NCBI GenBank assembly: GCA_003281635.1 | Contig: QCBK01000011.1 | Location: 1 to 48,478 of the forward strand | Source: Prochlorococcus sp. AG-347-G22 | Lineage (GTDB): Bacteria; Cyanobacteriota; Cyanobacteriia; PCC-6307; Cyanobiaceae | Length of the DNA stretch: 48,478 bases | Direction: 5' to 3' | Shown here: piece by piece, positions 40,709 to 48,478 of the stretch | How the letters are laid out: the number at the start of each line of letters is the position of its first letter | Numbering within the stretch: the stretch's first letter is position 1 | Program-made: the position numbers and the translations under genes | Notes under the pieces: model-generated | What the model was told of the DNA's origin: nothing | The model's database searches: none | Seen by the model: only the letters and a program-made list of their open reading frames with translations

Positions 40709-41467
40709 ATGGATTGTAAAAAGTGGAATGAGAAAATACAAAATAATTTCAATGATGCTGCATATCGGTATTTAGAGCATTCAAATATTCAGAAATTTTT
40801 TGCAAAAAAGATAGTTCATCTTATCAAAGAATTAAATCCCCAAAAAAAAGGTGAATGGATTGATTTAGGATCAGGACCAGGACTATTAGCAGATGAAATA
40901 GAAAAAATTTCTTCCCAAAAAGTATCCAGAATTGATTTCAGCAAGAAAATGCTACTTGAGAATAAATTATCTAGAAAAAGAATTTTATGGGATTTGAATA
41001 ATGATTTACCTTCTGAAATAAATAACTGTTCTCTATTAACATCTAACTTTTGCATACATTGGTTAAACAACCCAGAAAAGATAATAAAAAATTGGTTTAG
41101 CAAATTAACACCAGGAGGTTTTTTAATCATTTCATATCCAACAAAAGATAGTTTTCCTGAATGGAAAGATACTTGTAAAAAAATTGATATTGAATATAGT
41201 GGTCTTAATTTCCTTTGCTCTAAAGAATTATTAAAAGATTTCAAATCAACTGAAATACATTATTCAAAACAGTTTAATTATCTTGAAAATTTTGAAGATG
41301 TATATAAACTTTTTAGAAGCATCAAAAATGTAGGAGCACAATCAACAAACTGTAAACGCAAAACAGTGAGAGAGTTAAAGGAAATTCAAAAGTTTTGGCC
41401 AAAGAATTACAATAATACAGTGAACCTTTCATGGCAAATTAAGATTCAAATCATAAAAAAATTATGA
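40709..41467 (+). CDS. bioC: Malonyl-ACP O-methyltransferase
   Basis: 252 residues with the SAM-binding Trp-Ile-Asp-Leu-Gly-Ser-Gly-Pro-Gly-Leu near 49-58 and the typical BioC opening Phe-Asn-Asp-Ala-Ala-x-x-Tyr. It methylates malonyl-ACP so that fatty acid enzymes can build the pimeloyl chain. The start is one base after the esterase stop, and its stop overlaps the bioD start (ATGA). Confidence 0.88.
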   Translation: MDCKKWNEKIQNNFNDAAYRYLEHSNIQKFFAKKIVHLIKELNPQKKGEWIDLGSGPGLLADEIEKISSQKVSRIDFSKKMLLENKLSRKRILWDLNNDLPSEINNCSLLTSNFCIHWLNNPEKIIKNWFSKLTPGGFLIISYPTKDSFPEWKDTCKKIDIEYSGLNFLCSKELLKDFKSTEIHYSKQFNYLENFEDVYKLFRSIKNVGAQSTNCKRKTVRELKEIQKFWPKNYNNTVNLSWQIKIQIIKKL

Positions 41468-42129
41468 GTACGCAGGATAGTATTTTCAAATTTATAATTT
41501 GTGGAACAGATACTGATATTGGGAAAACTTTAATAAGCTCTTTTTTCGTTAAAGGATTAAATTCCTTTTATTGGAAACCTATTCAAAGTGGGATTGAGTC
41601 GCAAACTGATAGTCAAACTGTTGAAAAACTTGCAAAAGTAAGTAAAGAGAAAATAATCAAAGAAGCTTATGTTTTTACAAAACCTCTATCTCCGCATTGG
41701 GCTGCTGAAATAGATCAAAAAGCTATTAACTTTGACAAGTTGAGATTGCCAGAAGTGCAAGGCTCACTAATTATAGAAACTGCAGGTGGATTAATGGTTC
41801 CAATAACACGCAATTTTTTGCAAATAGATCAAATAAAAGAATGGAATCTTCCTGTAATACTTGTATGTAAGAGCTCACTTGGCACTCTTAACCATACCCT
41901 GCTTAGTATTGAGGCCTTAAAACAAAGAAATATTGAGATTTTAGGTTTAGTAGTCAATGGCGAAAAACACCTAGATAATCCAAAAACTCTAGTTGATTTT
42001 AGTGGTATTCCTTTAATTGCTGAATTTCCTTACATCAAAAAAATAGACTCAAATAATTTAGATATACTATGGAAAGAACTAGACATCAAGAATAAGTTGA
42101 TCTCACTATTAAACTCAAAAATAAGTTAA
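41464..42129 (+). CDS. bioD: Dethiobiotin synthetase
   Basis: 221 residues, P-loop ATPase of the BioD type: Cys-Gly-Thr-Asp-Thr-Asp-Ile-Gly-Lys-Thr near 12-21, Lys-Pro-Ile-Gln-Ser-Gly, and Glu-Thr-Ala-Gly-Gly-Leu-Met-Val-Pro. It closes the ureido ring from DAPA, CO2 and ATP. It overlaps bioC by 4 bases and abuts bioA. Confidence 0.93.
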   Translation: MSTQDSIFKFIICGTDTDIGKTLISSFFVKGLNSFYWKPIQSGIESQTDSQTVEKLAKVSKEKIIKEAYVFTKPLSPHWAAEIDQKAINFDKLRLPEVQGSLIIETAGGLMVPITRNFLQIDQIKEWNLPVILVCKSSLGTLNHTLLSIEALKQRNIEILGLVVNGEKHLDNPKTLVDFSGIPLIAEFPYIKKIDSNNLDILWKELDIKNKLISLLNSKIS

Positions 42130-43431
42130 ATGACATCTTTGGATTCAAAAACTCCAAATCAAGATCGGCACCCAAATATTTGGCCACCTTTTACGCAAAT
42201 CAATAACAGCAAACCGCAGATAGAAGTAACTCATGGTAAAGATGCCCTCCTATTCACTAAAGATCCTGAGAAAGAACTAATAGATGCAATTAGTAGTTGG
42301 TGGGTAACTCTTCATGGTCATAGTAACGAATATATTGCGGATGCCATTTTTGATCAATCAAAAAAACTTGAGCAAGTTATATTTGCTGATTTCTTACATC
42401 CACAGGCAAAAAAATTAGCAGAAAGACTTAGTGAATTAACAAATCTTGAAAGATTATTCTTTTCCGATAACGGTTCTACTGCAGTGGAAGTCGCTTTAAA
42501 AATTGCCTTCCAATCATGGCAAAATAAAGGAGAGACAAGAACTCAAATAGTAGCTTTTGATGGCGCCTATCATGGTGATACATTTGGTGCAATGGCTTTA
42601 GGTGAACGAAATATTTTTAATGAGAATTTCGATAATCTTATGTTCCCAGTTAGAAGAGTCCCATGGCCTTCAACTTGGATGAACGATGAAGAAGTAGAAA
42701 ATAAAGAAAATAAGGCGATCCAAAAATTAGAAACTCTACTTAAAACTCCCACAGTTGCAGTAATCCTTGAGCCACTTGTTCAAGGAGCAGGAGGGATGAA
42801 TATGGTTAGGCCTCAGTTTATAAAAAAAGTTTCAGAAATTATAAAAAATAATAATTCTTTGTTAATTGCCGATGAAGTATTGACTGGATTTGGAAGATGT
42901 GGAACCCTTTTTGCTTTTCAAAAGGCAAAAATCATTCCTGATTTAATAAGTATTTCAAAAGGTTTAACTGGTGGCTTTTTACCGATGGGGATAACTTTAT
43001 GTAAAGAAAAAATTTTTCAATCCTTTGTTGATGATTCCCCAAGAAAAACTTTTTGGCATGGACATAGTTTTACGGCTAATCCTTTAGGTTGTGCTGCAGC
43101 AAACGCTAGCCTTGATTTATTAGAAAAAGAACCACAAAAATACCTTTCATTTGAAGAAAAACATTTATCTCATCTAATTAAATTTAAAAACTTACCTTAT
43201 ATAAAGAAGGTAAGGGTATCCGGTACAATTGCTGCCTTCGATTTAGATATTGGGAATAAAAAAGGTTATTTCAATAATATTGGGAAAGAAATAAAGAGTC
43301 TTGCAATGGAGAAAGGTTTATTCATTAGGCCCCTCGGGAATGTTATTTACCTCTTGCCGCCTCTCTGTATAACAGATGATCAATTGGGGAAAAGTTACTG
43401 GATAATAAGGCAAATCTTAGACAATCTTTAG
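42130..43431 (+). CDS. bioA: DAPA aminotransferase
   Basis: 433 residues, class III PLP aminotransferase. Visible blocks are Ser-Ser-Trp-Trp-Val-Thr-Leu-His-Gly-His, Asp-Asn-Gly-Ser-Thr-Ala-Val-Glu-Val-Ala, Ala-Asp-Glu-Val-Leu-Thr-Gly-Phe-Gly-Arg, and the PLP lysine in Ser-Ile-Ser-Lys-Gly-Leu-Thr-Gly-Gly. It makes DAPA, normally with SAM as amino donor. Last gene of the biotin cluster; bioB is not in the window. Confidence 0.95.
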   Translation: MTSLDSKTPNQDRHPNIWPPFTQINNSKPQIEVTHGKDALLFTKDPEKELIDAISSWWVTLHGHSNEYIADAIFDQSKKLEQVIFADFLHPQAKKLAERLSELTNLERLFFSDNGSTAVEVALKIAFQSWQNKGETRTQIVAFDGAYHGDTFGAMALGERNIFNENFDNLMFPVRRVPWPSTWMNDEEVENKENKAIQKLETLLKTPTVAVILEPLVQGAGGMNMVRPQFIKKVSEIIKNNNSLLIADEVLTGFGRCGTLFAFQKAKIIPDLISISKGLTGGFLPMGITLCKEKIFQSFVDDSPRKTFWHGHSFTANPLGCAAANASLDLLEKEPQKYLSFEEKHLSHLIKFKNLPYIKKVRVSGTIAAFDLDIGNKKGYFNNIGKEIKSLAMEKGLFIRPLGNVIYLLPPLCITDDQLGKSYWIIRQILDNL

Positions 43432-43439
43432 ATAGAAGG

Positions 43440-43697
43440 TTAAGGTCCCTGCAGTATTGCATTTTCCACATCTTCTCTATTAATACAGTAGGAAAATAGT
43501 CTTTTAGTTTCTTGTCCTTCACTTTCCCATATAACACTTAAATCTTCTTGTTCAAAAATAATAGTTGCATTCCAATTTGAAAGTAACAGATACCATTTAG
43601 ATGGATTATTAATATCCTTAACAGCACCTAAATCAGTTAGCCACAATTCTAATGATTGCAGTGAATTTTGATTGATAGGTTTTTTAGAGGGATTCAC
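43440..43697 (-). CDS. DUF3143 protein
   Basis: 85 residues matching DUF3143: Ser-Leu-Glu-Leu-Trp-Leu-x-x-Leu-Gly-Ala, a Trp-Asn-Ala-Thr-Ile-Ile-Phe-Glu-Gln-Glu-Asp-Leu strand, and a closing Arg-Glu-Asp-Val-Glu-Asn-Ala-Ile-Leu-Gln-Gly-Pro. Small cyanobacterial protein of unknown function. It lies 16 bases after the J-domain gene on the same strand, a neighbour relation that suggests a chaperone-related role; that link is inference. Confidence 0.8.
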   Translation of the reverse strand: MNPSKKPINQNSLQSLELWLTDLGAVKDINNPSKWYLLLSNWNATIIFEQEDLSVIWESEGQETKRLFSYCINREDVENAILQGP

Positions 43698-43713
43698 AGA
43701 CTTATTTAAAAAA

Positions 43714-44154
43714 TTATTTAATTAGCCAAAGCGGTATTGTCTCTAATTCTTTTCCAGTAAAAGAAGCAATAAAAATTGAACCAATTAAACTTATAGAAAT
43801 GATAATAATTAAAAGAAACAACGAAAACAATTCTCCATTCGAAAAAGGTCTTCTATTCCCTATTAAATTTTGATTATTAGAATCGATTACTAAATTATTT
43901 AAAACGTTAGTATTATTTTTAATCCTAGAGTTTTCTTTTAGTTTGTCATCATATTTTTTCCTTAAATTACTATTATTTAAATTTTCATAAGCTTCAAGAA
44001 CTTCTTGAAATTTACTTTTAGCAACGTCTATTTCTAATGAAGTTGTATCGGGATGCAACTCAATAGAAAGTTTACAAAATGCCTTTCTTAATTCATGATT
44101 GGATGCATTTTCATTTACACCTAAAATTTTGTAATAGGAAGTTTCCCCTTTCAA
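43714..44154 (-). CDS. J-domain protein with C-terminal membrane anchor
   Basis: 146 residues. The J domain covers 6-70 with Tyr-Tyr-Lys-Ile-Leu-Gly-Val, the His-Pro-Asp motif at 34-36, and a Lys-Tyr-Asp end. A single membrane helix (about 110-133, Phe-Ser-Leu-Phe-Leu-Leu-Ile-Ile-Ile) sits near the C-terminus. There is no G/F region or zinc finger, so it is not a DnaJ but a specialised, membrane-held J protein that recruits an Hsp70. Confidence 0.88.
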   Translation of the reverse strand: MKGETSYYKILGVNENASNHELRKAFCKLSIELHPDTTSLEIDVAKSKFQEVLEAYENLNNSNLRKKYDDKLKENSRIKNNTNVLNNLVIDSNNQNLIGNRRPFSNGELFSLFLLIIIISISLIGSIFIASFTGKELETIPLWLIK

Positions 44155-44216
44155 AATAATCTTTTATTAATATTGTAATTCTAATAAATTTTTACTAAAT
44201 AGAATGTATTTAATGG

Positions 44217-44957
44217 ATGGTTAAAATTCATATTTATAACGAAATGAAAAAACAAAACATTCCAGAAGAAATTCTTTCCTTAATAACTGAAGAAGAAATA
44301 AATTTATTTCAAGAGTTACAAATCAAAATTAAAGAATTAAATAATAAGACCAATCTCACAAGATTAACTGATGGTGATGATTATTGGGTATCTCAAGTTT
44401 TTGATAGCATTTGGCCATTCAAAGCTTTCACAAATATTAATTTTGATAATAAAAAATTTTTAGATATTGGATCAGGTTGTGGCTTCCCAGGTTTAGCTTA
44501 TGCAATAACTCATCCTAATTCTGAGATATACCTAATTGATTCTTTGAAAAAGAAAACAGATGCATTAAAAATTTTAGTTGAGCAGATCAATTTCAAAAAC
44601 AATATTCATGTAATCAATGATCGTGTAGAGAATTTAGCCCACCAATCGTCAATGAGAAATAATTTTAATATTGCAACAACTAGAGCGGTTAGTAACCCAT
44701 CAACAGTTTCAGAATATATTCTACCAATGTTAAAAAAAGGCGGGTTTGGAGTTTTATATTGTGGCAAATGGACGAATCAAGAAAGCAAAAATCTAGATAA
44801 AACTTTAGAAATATTAGAAGGGAAAGTTAAAGATAAAAAAGAGATACTATTACCAAGAAATAAAGGTACCCGAAATATTCTTCTTATTCAACCAAAGAAT
44901 TTTTGTCCTAAAATCTACCCAAGAAAAGTTGGCAAACCTGAAAAAAATCCATTATGA
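44217..44957 (+). CDS. rsmG: 16S rRNA (guanine527-N7)-methyltransferase
   Basis: 246 residues: Asn-Leu-Thr near 43, the SAM motif Phe-Leu-Asp-Ile-Gly-Ser-Gly-Cys-Gly-Phe-Pro-Gly near 81, and Ala-Thr-Thr-Arg-Ala-Val near 155, typical of RsmG/GidB. It methylates G527 of 16S rRNA. The ATG at 44217 is taken; one at 44244 would cut nine residues and is possible. Confidence 0.93.
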   Translation: MVKIHIYNEMKKQNIPEEILSLITEEEINLFQELQIKIKELNNKTNLTRLTDGDDYWVSQVFDSIWPFKAFTNINFDNKKFLDIGSGCGFPGLAYAITHPNSEIYLIDSLKKKTDALKILVEQINFKNNIHVINDRVENLAHQSSMRNNFNIATTRAVSNPSTVSEYILPMLKKGGFGVLYCGKWTNQESKNLDKTLEILEGKVKDKKEILLPRNKGTRNILLIQPKNFCPKIYPRKVGKPEKNPL

Positions 44958-44959
44958 AA

Positions 44960-46153
44960 TTATTTTCTTGATAATCTTTTAGCATTCTTATCTCCAAACT
45001 TTTCTTTTAAATTCCTCAATTTTTTAATAACTTTTTTTGGATTTATATGACCTTCTAATACTTGTAACAATTGCCCTTCAGAAACATCTACATCTAGTAA
45101 ATTCGCGTTAAATCCTGGGAACCAGTGGCTTCCATTACCAAGCAATTGATATCTAGCTCTTGCATATCCTTCCATACCCAACCAATCAATTAAATTTGAA
45201 AGCCAAAGCAGGACAGGAATATTAATATTTCCCGGAGTATATTCCCAACTTGGTAAATTTCTATTCCAATTTTGATGCCACTCTAAACCTAAGGAATTAA
45301 TTGATTCCTCCCTTAATTTGTTAATTATCTTAGGCACATACTTCTCAGATTCTGATAACAACGAGACTGCTTCTAAATGCAGAGCAAAATCTGTCTCTTT
45401 TGCAATACCGACACTCAGAGTATGAACATTTTGATTTCTTAAGCAAAAAAGATCATTAAAAACTATAGGATGAAGTGGTTTACAAAATTCCAACATTTTT
45501 CTTGAGGGAGTATGAAGATGTCCCCCTTTATCAGTGGGACTTATTATGAAAACACCAAGATCATGCTTATTGGCTAAATTAATAACCTTTGTATTTTCCT
45601 GATTAATGAAATACCAGTGCAAATTTACATAATCAAATAAGTTTGTTGATATAGCCTTTTCAATAAGTGATGATTTTCCATGGGTTGAAAATCCAATAGA
45701 TCCAATTAAATTTTCTTTTTGAAAATTCTTCAAAATATCAATGCAACCACCATCTCGAATAGCCTGATGTAAATGTTCAGCAGTATTGATACCATGTATT
45801 GCTAACAAATCAATTTTTTTAACTTTCAATTTTTCAATGCTAGATAATACATCTCGCTCAAAAATTTCCGGATCACTATTGGGTGGAATCTTTGTTTGGA
45901 TTATATTTGGAATTCTCTTGATATTCTTAAAACACATCCCTAATTGCACCTCAGAAGTTCCATAGTACTTGGCGGTTTCTACATGACTTAAGCCGTATTT
46001 CGTTGCAAGATCTAATATATTTTCTACTTTATTTTGTTCTTCGTATGAAACCTCAGAAAAATCTAATTGATCCCAACTTTTTTGGAATCTCATACCACCT
46101 AAAGATAAAACAGGAATCTTTAGATTGGTTCTACCAAATCTACGATATTGCAT
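44960..46153 (-). CDS. Aldo/keto reductase family oxidoreductase
   Basis: 397 residues. The N-terminal aldo/keto reductase barrel starts Tyr-Arg-Arg-Phe-Gly-Arg-Thr-Asn-Leu-Lys-Ile-Pro-Val-Leu-Ser-Leu-Gly-Gly-Met-Arg. The usual Asp-Thr-Ala catalytic stretch appears as Val-Glu-Thr-Ala-Lys-Tyr-Tyr-Gly, keeping the Tyr, and Leu-Leu-Ala-Ile-His-Gly holds the barrel His. The last 100 residues are an extra helical domain. Unlike some AKR relatives it lacks a C-terminal [4Fe-4S] motif, but the next gene upstream encodes a ferredoxin. Substrate unknown. Confidence 0.85.
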   Translation of the reverse strand: MQYRRFGRTNLKIPVLSLGGMRFQKSWDQLDFSEVSYEEQNKVENILDLATKYGLSHVETAKYYGTSEVQLGMCFKNIKRIPNIIQTKIPPNSDPEIFERDVLSSIEKLKVKKIDLLAIHGINTAEHLHQAIRDGGCIDILKNFQKENLIGSIGFSTHGKSSLIEKAISTNLFDYVNLHWYFINQENTKVINLANKHDLGVFIISPTDKGGHLHTPSRKMLEFCKPLHPIVFNDLFCLRNQNVHTLSVGIAKETDFALHLEAVSLLSESEKYVPKIINKLREESINSLGLEWHQNWNRNLPSWEYTPGNINIPVLLWLSNLIDWLGMEGYARARYQLLGNGSHWFPGFNANLLDVDVSEGQLLQVLEGHINPKKVIKKLRNLKEKFGDKNAKRLSRK

Positions 46154-46162
46154 CTTTTGATA

Positions 46163-46522
46163 TTAGTGTTTATTCATTCTCGGTGGCTTTCCAAATGTTT
46201 GAAACATATTCCTATCGAGACTATTCTCTAAATCATCTAATTCTTCAAATTTGACCCAATGAATACAATCAACAGGGCATGTATCTATTGCTTCTTGTAT
46301 GACATCAGAACTATCTCCATCTTGCCTAATAGCTCGACTTCTACCATGAAATTCATCAACAGTGAAGGTGTTCGAAGCGACGTGAACACAGTACTGACAA
46401 CCAATACACTTTGATTCATCAACCCATACAGCTTTTTCGGCTAACTGACCACCTAAAACGGGCTCATAGCCTGTAATATCAATATTTTCTTCAGTATTAT
46501 GAAATGGATCCGTAAAATCCAT
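46163..46522 (-). CDS. Single-cluster [4Fe-4S] ferredoxin
   Basis: 119 residues with Cys39-x2-Cys42-x2-Cys45 and Cys82-Pro as ligands of one cluster (Ser-Lys-Cys-Ile-Gly-Cys-Gln-Tyr-Cys, Thr-Cys-Pro-Val-Asp-Cys-Ile-His-Trp) and long extensions at both ends. This is a cyanobacterial/plant-type ferredoxin different from bacterial 2x[4Fe-4S] forms. It is followed by the aldo/keto reductase after 9 bases and preceded by DUF1257 and DUF2997, so these four form an operon. Confidence 0.88.
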   Translation of the reverse strand: MDFTDPFHNTEENIDITGYEPVLGGQLAEKAVWVDESKCIGCQYCVHVASNTFTVDEFHGRSRAIRQDGDSSDVIQEAIDTCPVDCIHWVKFEELDDLENSLDRNMFQTFGKPPRMNKH

Positions 46523-46531
46523 ATCTTGAAA

Positions 46532-46924
46532 TTAGTTTTCCCACTTGGTTAAGACCAATTCGATAGAACCATCATTTTTATTTTTATGCTCTACGATTTG
46601 GTATCCATCTTCTTGGGTTTTAGAAATGATTGTTTGGTAAGCATACATTTGTGTAACTTTTGAGATAAATCTTTCTACTGGAATCTCAAATTTCCATAGA
46701 TCAAGGTCTGTAACTAATTCATATGCATTAGAATTGTTATCCCATTTAAATCCAACTTGGGTATCACCAGGTAAATTCATACTTATATCTACGGCTGTGA
46801 ATTGACCTTTATATCCTTTTACAAATTTTTGTTCTTGATTAATACTGTAACCAAAATGATTTAAAGCCTTAATTAATGGCTCTACTTCTTTGAGCTGAGT
46901 TTTAATTGTACTAAAATGTGACAT
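46532..46924 (-). CDS. ycf35: Ycf35 (DUF1257) protein
   Basis: 130 residues matching Ycf35, also encoded in red-lineage plastids: Met-Ser-His-Phe-Ser-Thr-Ile-Lys-Thr-Gln, Gly-Phe-Lys-Trp-Asp, a Tyr-Glu-Leu-Val-Thr-Asp-Leu-Asp-Leu-Trp block, and a C-terminal Gly-Ser-Ile-Glu-Leu-Val-Leu. Function unknown. It overlaps the DUF2997 gene by 14 bases and precedes the ferredoxin by 9, the same trio as in many cyanobacteria, which suggests a shared electron-transfer job. Confidence 0.85.
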   Translation of the reverse strand: MSHFSTIKTQLKEVEPLIKALNHFGYSINQEQKFVKGYKGQFTAVDISMNLPGDTQVGFKWDNNSNAYELVTDLDLWKFEIPVERFISKVTQMYAYQTIISKTQEDGYQIVEHKNKNDGSIELVLTKWEN

Positions 46925-47135
46925 TAGATTCGTTATTTAATTGTGTTAAGTTTTCAATTTGATTAGAGATGAAAGCATCAGAAGTTTTATTTTTAACTGT
47001 TACTTTACCTAGAGCGTCTTCGAGATTTTTTGTAGCTTCATTGCATGAATTACCAGTAAATCCTTCAACAGTCTCTTCAACTCTTCCGTCTTGATGAATT
47101 TTGAATCTCAATGTTTTTTGAGGCATTAAATTCAA
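46911..47135 (-). CDS. DUF2997 protein
   Basis: 74 residues from the listed start. An ATG at 47126 (Met-Pro-Gln-Lys-Thr-Leu-Arg-Phe) gives 71 and is the more likely start. The family pattern is Phe-Lys-Ile-His-Gln-Asp-Gly-Arg-Val-Glu-Glu-Thr-Val-Glu-Gly-Phe-Gly/Thr followed by a Cys in a short helix (Asn-Ser-Cys-Asn-Glu-Ala-Thr). Function unknown; it is first in the DUF2997-DUF1257-ferredoxin-reductase operon. Confidence 0.78.
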   Translation of the reverse strand: MNLMPQKTLRFKIHQDGRVEETVEGFTGNSCNEATKNLEDALGKVTVKNKTSDAFISNQIENLTQLNNESNVTF

Positions 47136-47274
47136 GTACTGAGTACTTTTACTTTATATAGAATAACGAAAATATTTTGTTTCAGTTGGTACAAGTTAAT
47201 TAATTTTAATTTTTATATTGAATATCTGATAAATTAAATATTAATCTAGTGTTCTTGTAAAAAAATTAAGATTT

Positions 47275-48042
47275 TTAATTATAAAAACCTTGCATCCCCA
47301 TTGAATCCAAGGCAGTTTTCGCTTCTTCCATAACAGAAGGTTCTTTATCGAAAAGAGCTATCTTGGTACATTCATCAACGAAACTCTCTTGAAATGAGTT
47401 GTTTAATTTTTCGTACAACCTACATAATGACCAAATGCAATTACTTCGTACACCTGATTCATTATCTATCTTTAAACTTATTAAAAGTTGTTCTGCTGCT
47501 AATTGAGCGTTCTCATAAGAAACATTTCCAATTTCAGCTAAAGAGCTAGATGACCATAACCTTACTGCCGCCACATCATTCTTTAGAGCTTTTATTAATG
47601 GTTCTAAAACAATTTGATTATCATAATTAGCTAAGCTCCATGCAGTAGCTCTTCTGACATAAGCATTATCATCAGTCTTCAAAAGACTGACAAGTTTTTG
47701 GACTGCGCTAGGACATGGATTACGACCTAAAGCATATACCGCACTCATTCTTTCAACAGGGCAAGGTTGATCAAGCAATGGCAACAAAAGGGGGAAAGAT
47801 CTTTGATCTCTATACTCACAAAATATTCTTAAGCCTTGTATTCTTTCTTCTCTATTACCTTTGAGCATTTTTAAAGCTTCATCACACTCTTGAGTAATAT
47901 TTAAATCCTTTGAAAAAATATCTTCATCAATTTGCTCTAAAGGATCTATTTCAATTTCTAAAGCTAATTCTCTAGCTAAAACATCTGGATCAACTGCGAT
48001 TTCAGCTAAGCTCTCTAGTTTAGGATCCTTTTTTTTTGTCAT
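47275..48042 (-). CDS. HEAT-repeat protein
   Basis: 255 residues. After an acidic 60-residue N-terminus come about four or five helical HEAT-like repeats. Each is marked by Arg-x-x-Ala or Val-Arg-x-x-(Ala/Cys)-x-Trp-Ser-Leu (Val-Arg-Arg-Ala-Thr-Ala-Trp-Ser-Leu near 131, Val-Arg-Leu-Trp-Ser-Ser near 160, Val-Arg-Ser-Asn-Cys-Ile-Trp-Ser near 197). Such folds bind proteins; cyanobacterial relatives include phycobilin lyases, but no lyase-specific residue can be claimed here. Confidence 0.78.
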   Translation of the reverse strand: MTKKKDPKLESLAEIAVDPDVLARELALEIEIDPLEQIDEDIFSKDLNITQECDEALKMLKGNREERIQGLRIFCEYRDQRSFPLLLPLLDQPCPVERMSAVYALGRNPCPSAVQKLVSLLKTDDNAYVRRATAWSLANYDNQIVLEPLIKALKNDVAAVRLWSSSSLAEIGNVSYENAQLAAEQLLISLKIDNESGVRSNCIWSLCRLYEKLNNSFQESFVDECTKIALFDKEPSVMEEAKTALDSMGMQGFYN

Positions 48043-48060
48043 TGTCAGAATTTAAAAATA

Positions 48061-48186
48061 TCAATTCATTGGAGCAGGTGACATCATATCTCCTGGCAAC
48101 CAAATTCTTGCACTAACAGCAAAGAAGGCAATCCCAAAAAGTGAGACGATAGCAAAAGGTAAAATTTTTGTCTTAATAAAACCCAA
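48061..48186 (-). CDS. Tiny single-pass membrane protein (TTG start)
   Basis: A 41-codon frame too short for routine calling. It has a basic N-terminus with Lys at 5 and 7 (Ile-Lys-Thr-Lys), one clear hydrophobic helix (Leu-Pro-Phe-Ala-Ile-Val-Ser-Leu-Phe-Gly-Ile-Ala-Phe-Phe-Ala-Val) and a polar tail with Ala-Arg-Ile-Trp-Leu-Pro-Gly-Asp-Met and a final Pro-Ala-Pro-Met-Asn. The frame is open from 48199; TTG at 48186 is the only usual start. It resembles the small subunits of photosynthetic membrane complexes in size and topology, but I cannot name it. Confidence 0.6.
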   Translation of the reverse strand: MGFIKTKILPFAIVSLFGIAFFAVSARIWLPGDMMSPAPMN

Positions 48187-48268
48187 AGATTCAATATTTA
48201 TTTATACAATAATAGCCTGTTTAAGAGACTTTTAAAAAATTTTTTTGATAATATTTTCTCAGATAAGT

Positions 48269-48478
<210 letters not shown>

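Noticed and set aside
40816..41244. 142-codon minus-strand frame inside bioC
   Set aside because: Antisense of the methyltransferase domain with no recognisable motif.

Overview
The window reads as a piece of a high-light-adapted Prochlorococcus chromosome, or a very close picocyanobacterial relative. The DNA is strongly AT-rich, genes are tightly packed with 4-bp ATGA overlaps, and the gene families are cyanobacterial: ATP synthase split into a beta-epsilon pair and a separate eight-gene operon with a second b-type subunit (b'), Ycf65/PSRP-3, Ycf35 (DUF1257), DUF2811, DUF1818, DUF3143, DUF3326, the system II cytochrome c pair CcdA/Ccs1, and a biotin cluster with a BioK-type esterase. The species call is inference from gene content and composition; no rRNA or tRNA gene was found.

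Layout. Positions 1-3300 look accessory: the 3' end of a CobW-like GTPase, a beheaded metallophosphoesterase joined out of frame to an unrelated hypothetical gene, a secreted LprI-like protein, and a 511-residue protein with three cyAbrB-like repeats and a C-terminal HNH nuclease domain, followed by an EVE-domain gene. Positions 3800-9200 carry rpoZ, small DUF genes, a divergent Hsp70, pyrR, gpmI and secG. Positions 9250-13400 hold groES-groEL facing away from atpD-atpC. Positions 13400-21140 carry PSRP-3, a 50-codon gene, pepP, a CNNM/DUF21 protein, a GTPase, nadD-nadE and DUF3326. Positions 21165-27430 are the main atp operon (atp1-atpB-atpE-b'-b-delta-alpha-gamma) with a [2Fe-2S] ferredoxin and a small gene after gamma. 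Positions 27700-36000 carry ftsW, ccdA-ccs1, queF, a small gene plus glnB under a likely NtcA site, tlyA, purB and fumC. A Ski2-like helicase and the operon bioF-bioK-bioC-bioD-bioA fill 36000-43430. The right end has DUF3143, a J-domain protein, rsmG, an aldo/keto reductase, a ferredoxin-DUF1257-DUF2997 set, a HEAT-repeat protein, a tiny membrane protein and the 3' end of rlmN.

How the genes work together. The core is energy and carbon metabolism (ATP synthase, gpmI, fumC), cofactor synthesis (NAD, biotin, queuosine precursor), nitrogen sensing (PII), cytochrome c assembly, protein folding and ribosome or rRNA maturation.

Three genes, ccdA, tlyA and bioK, are each interrupted exactly at a simple repeat (T8, A8, (TA)5). 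Removing one repeat unit restores a family-like reading frame in each case. They are either sequencing or assembly indels, real slippage mutations, or genes rescued by slippage. The most unusual protein is the cyAbrB-like x3 plus HNH fusion. No CRISPR array, IS element, prophage or tRNA was recognised, and no gene-free stretch exceeds 300 bases.
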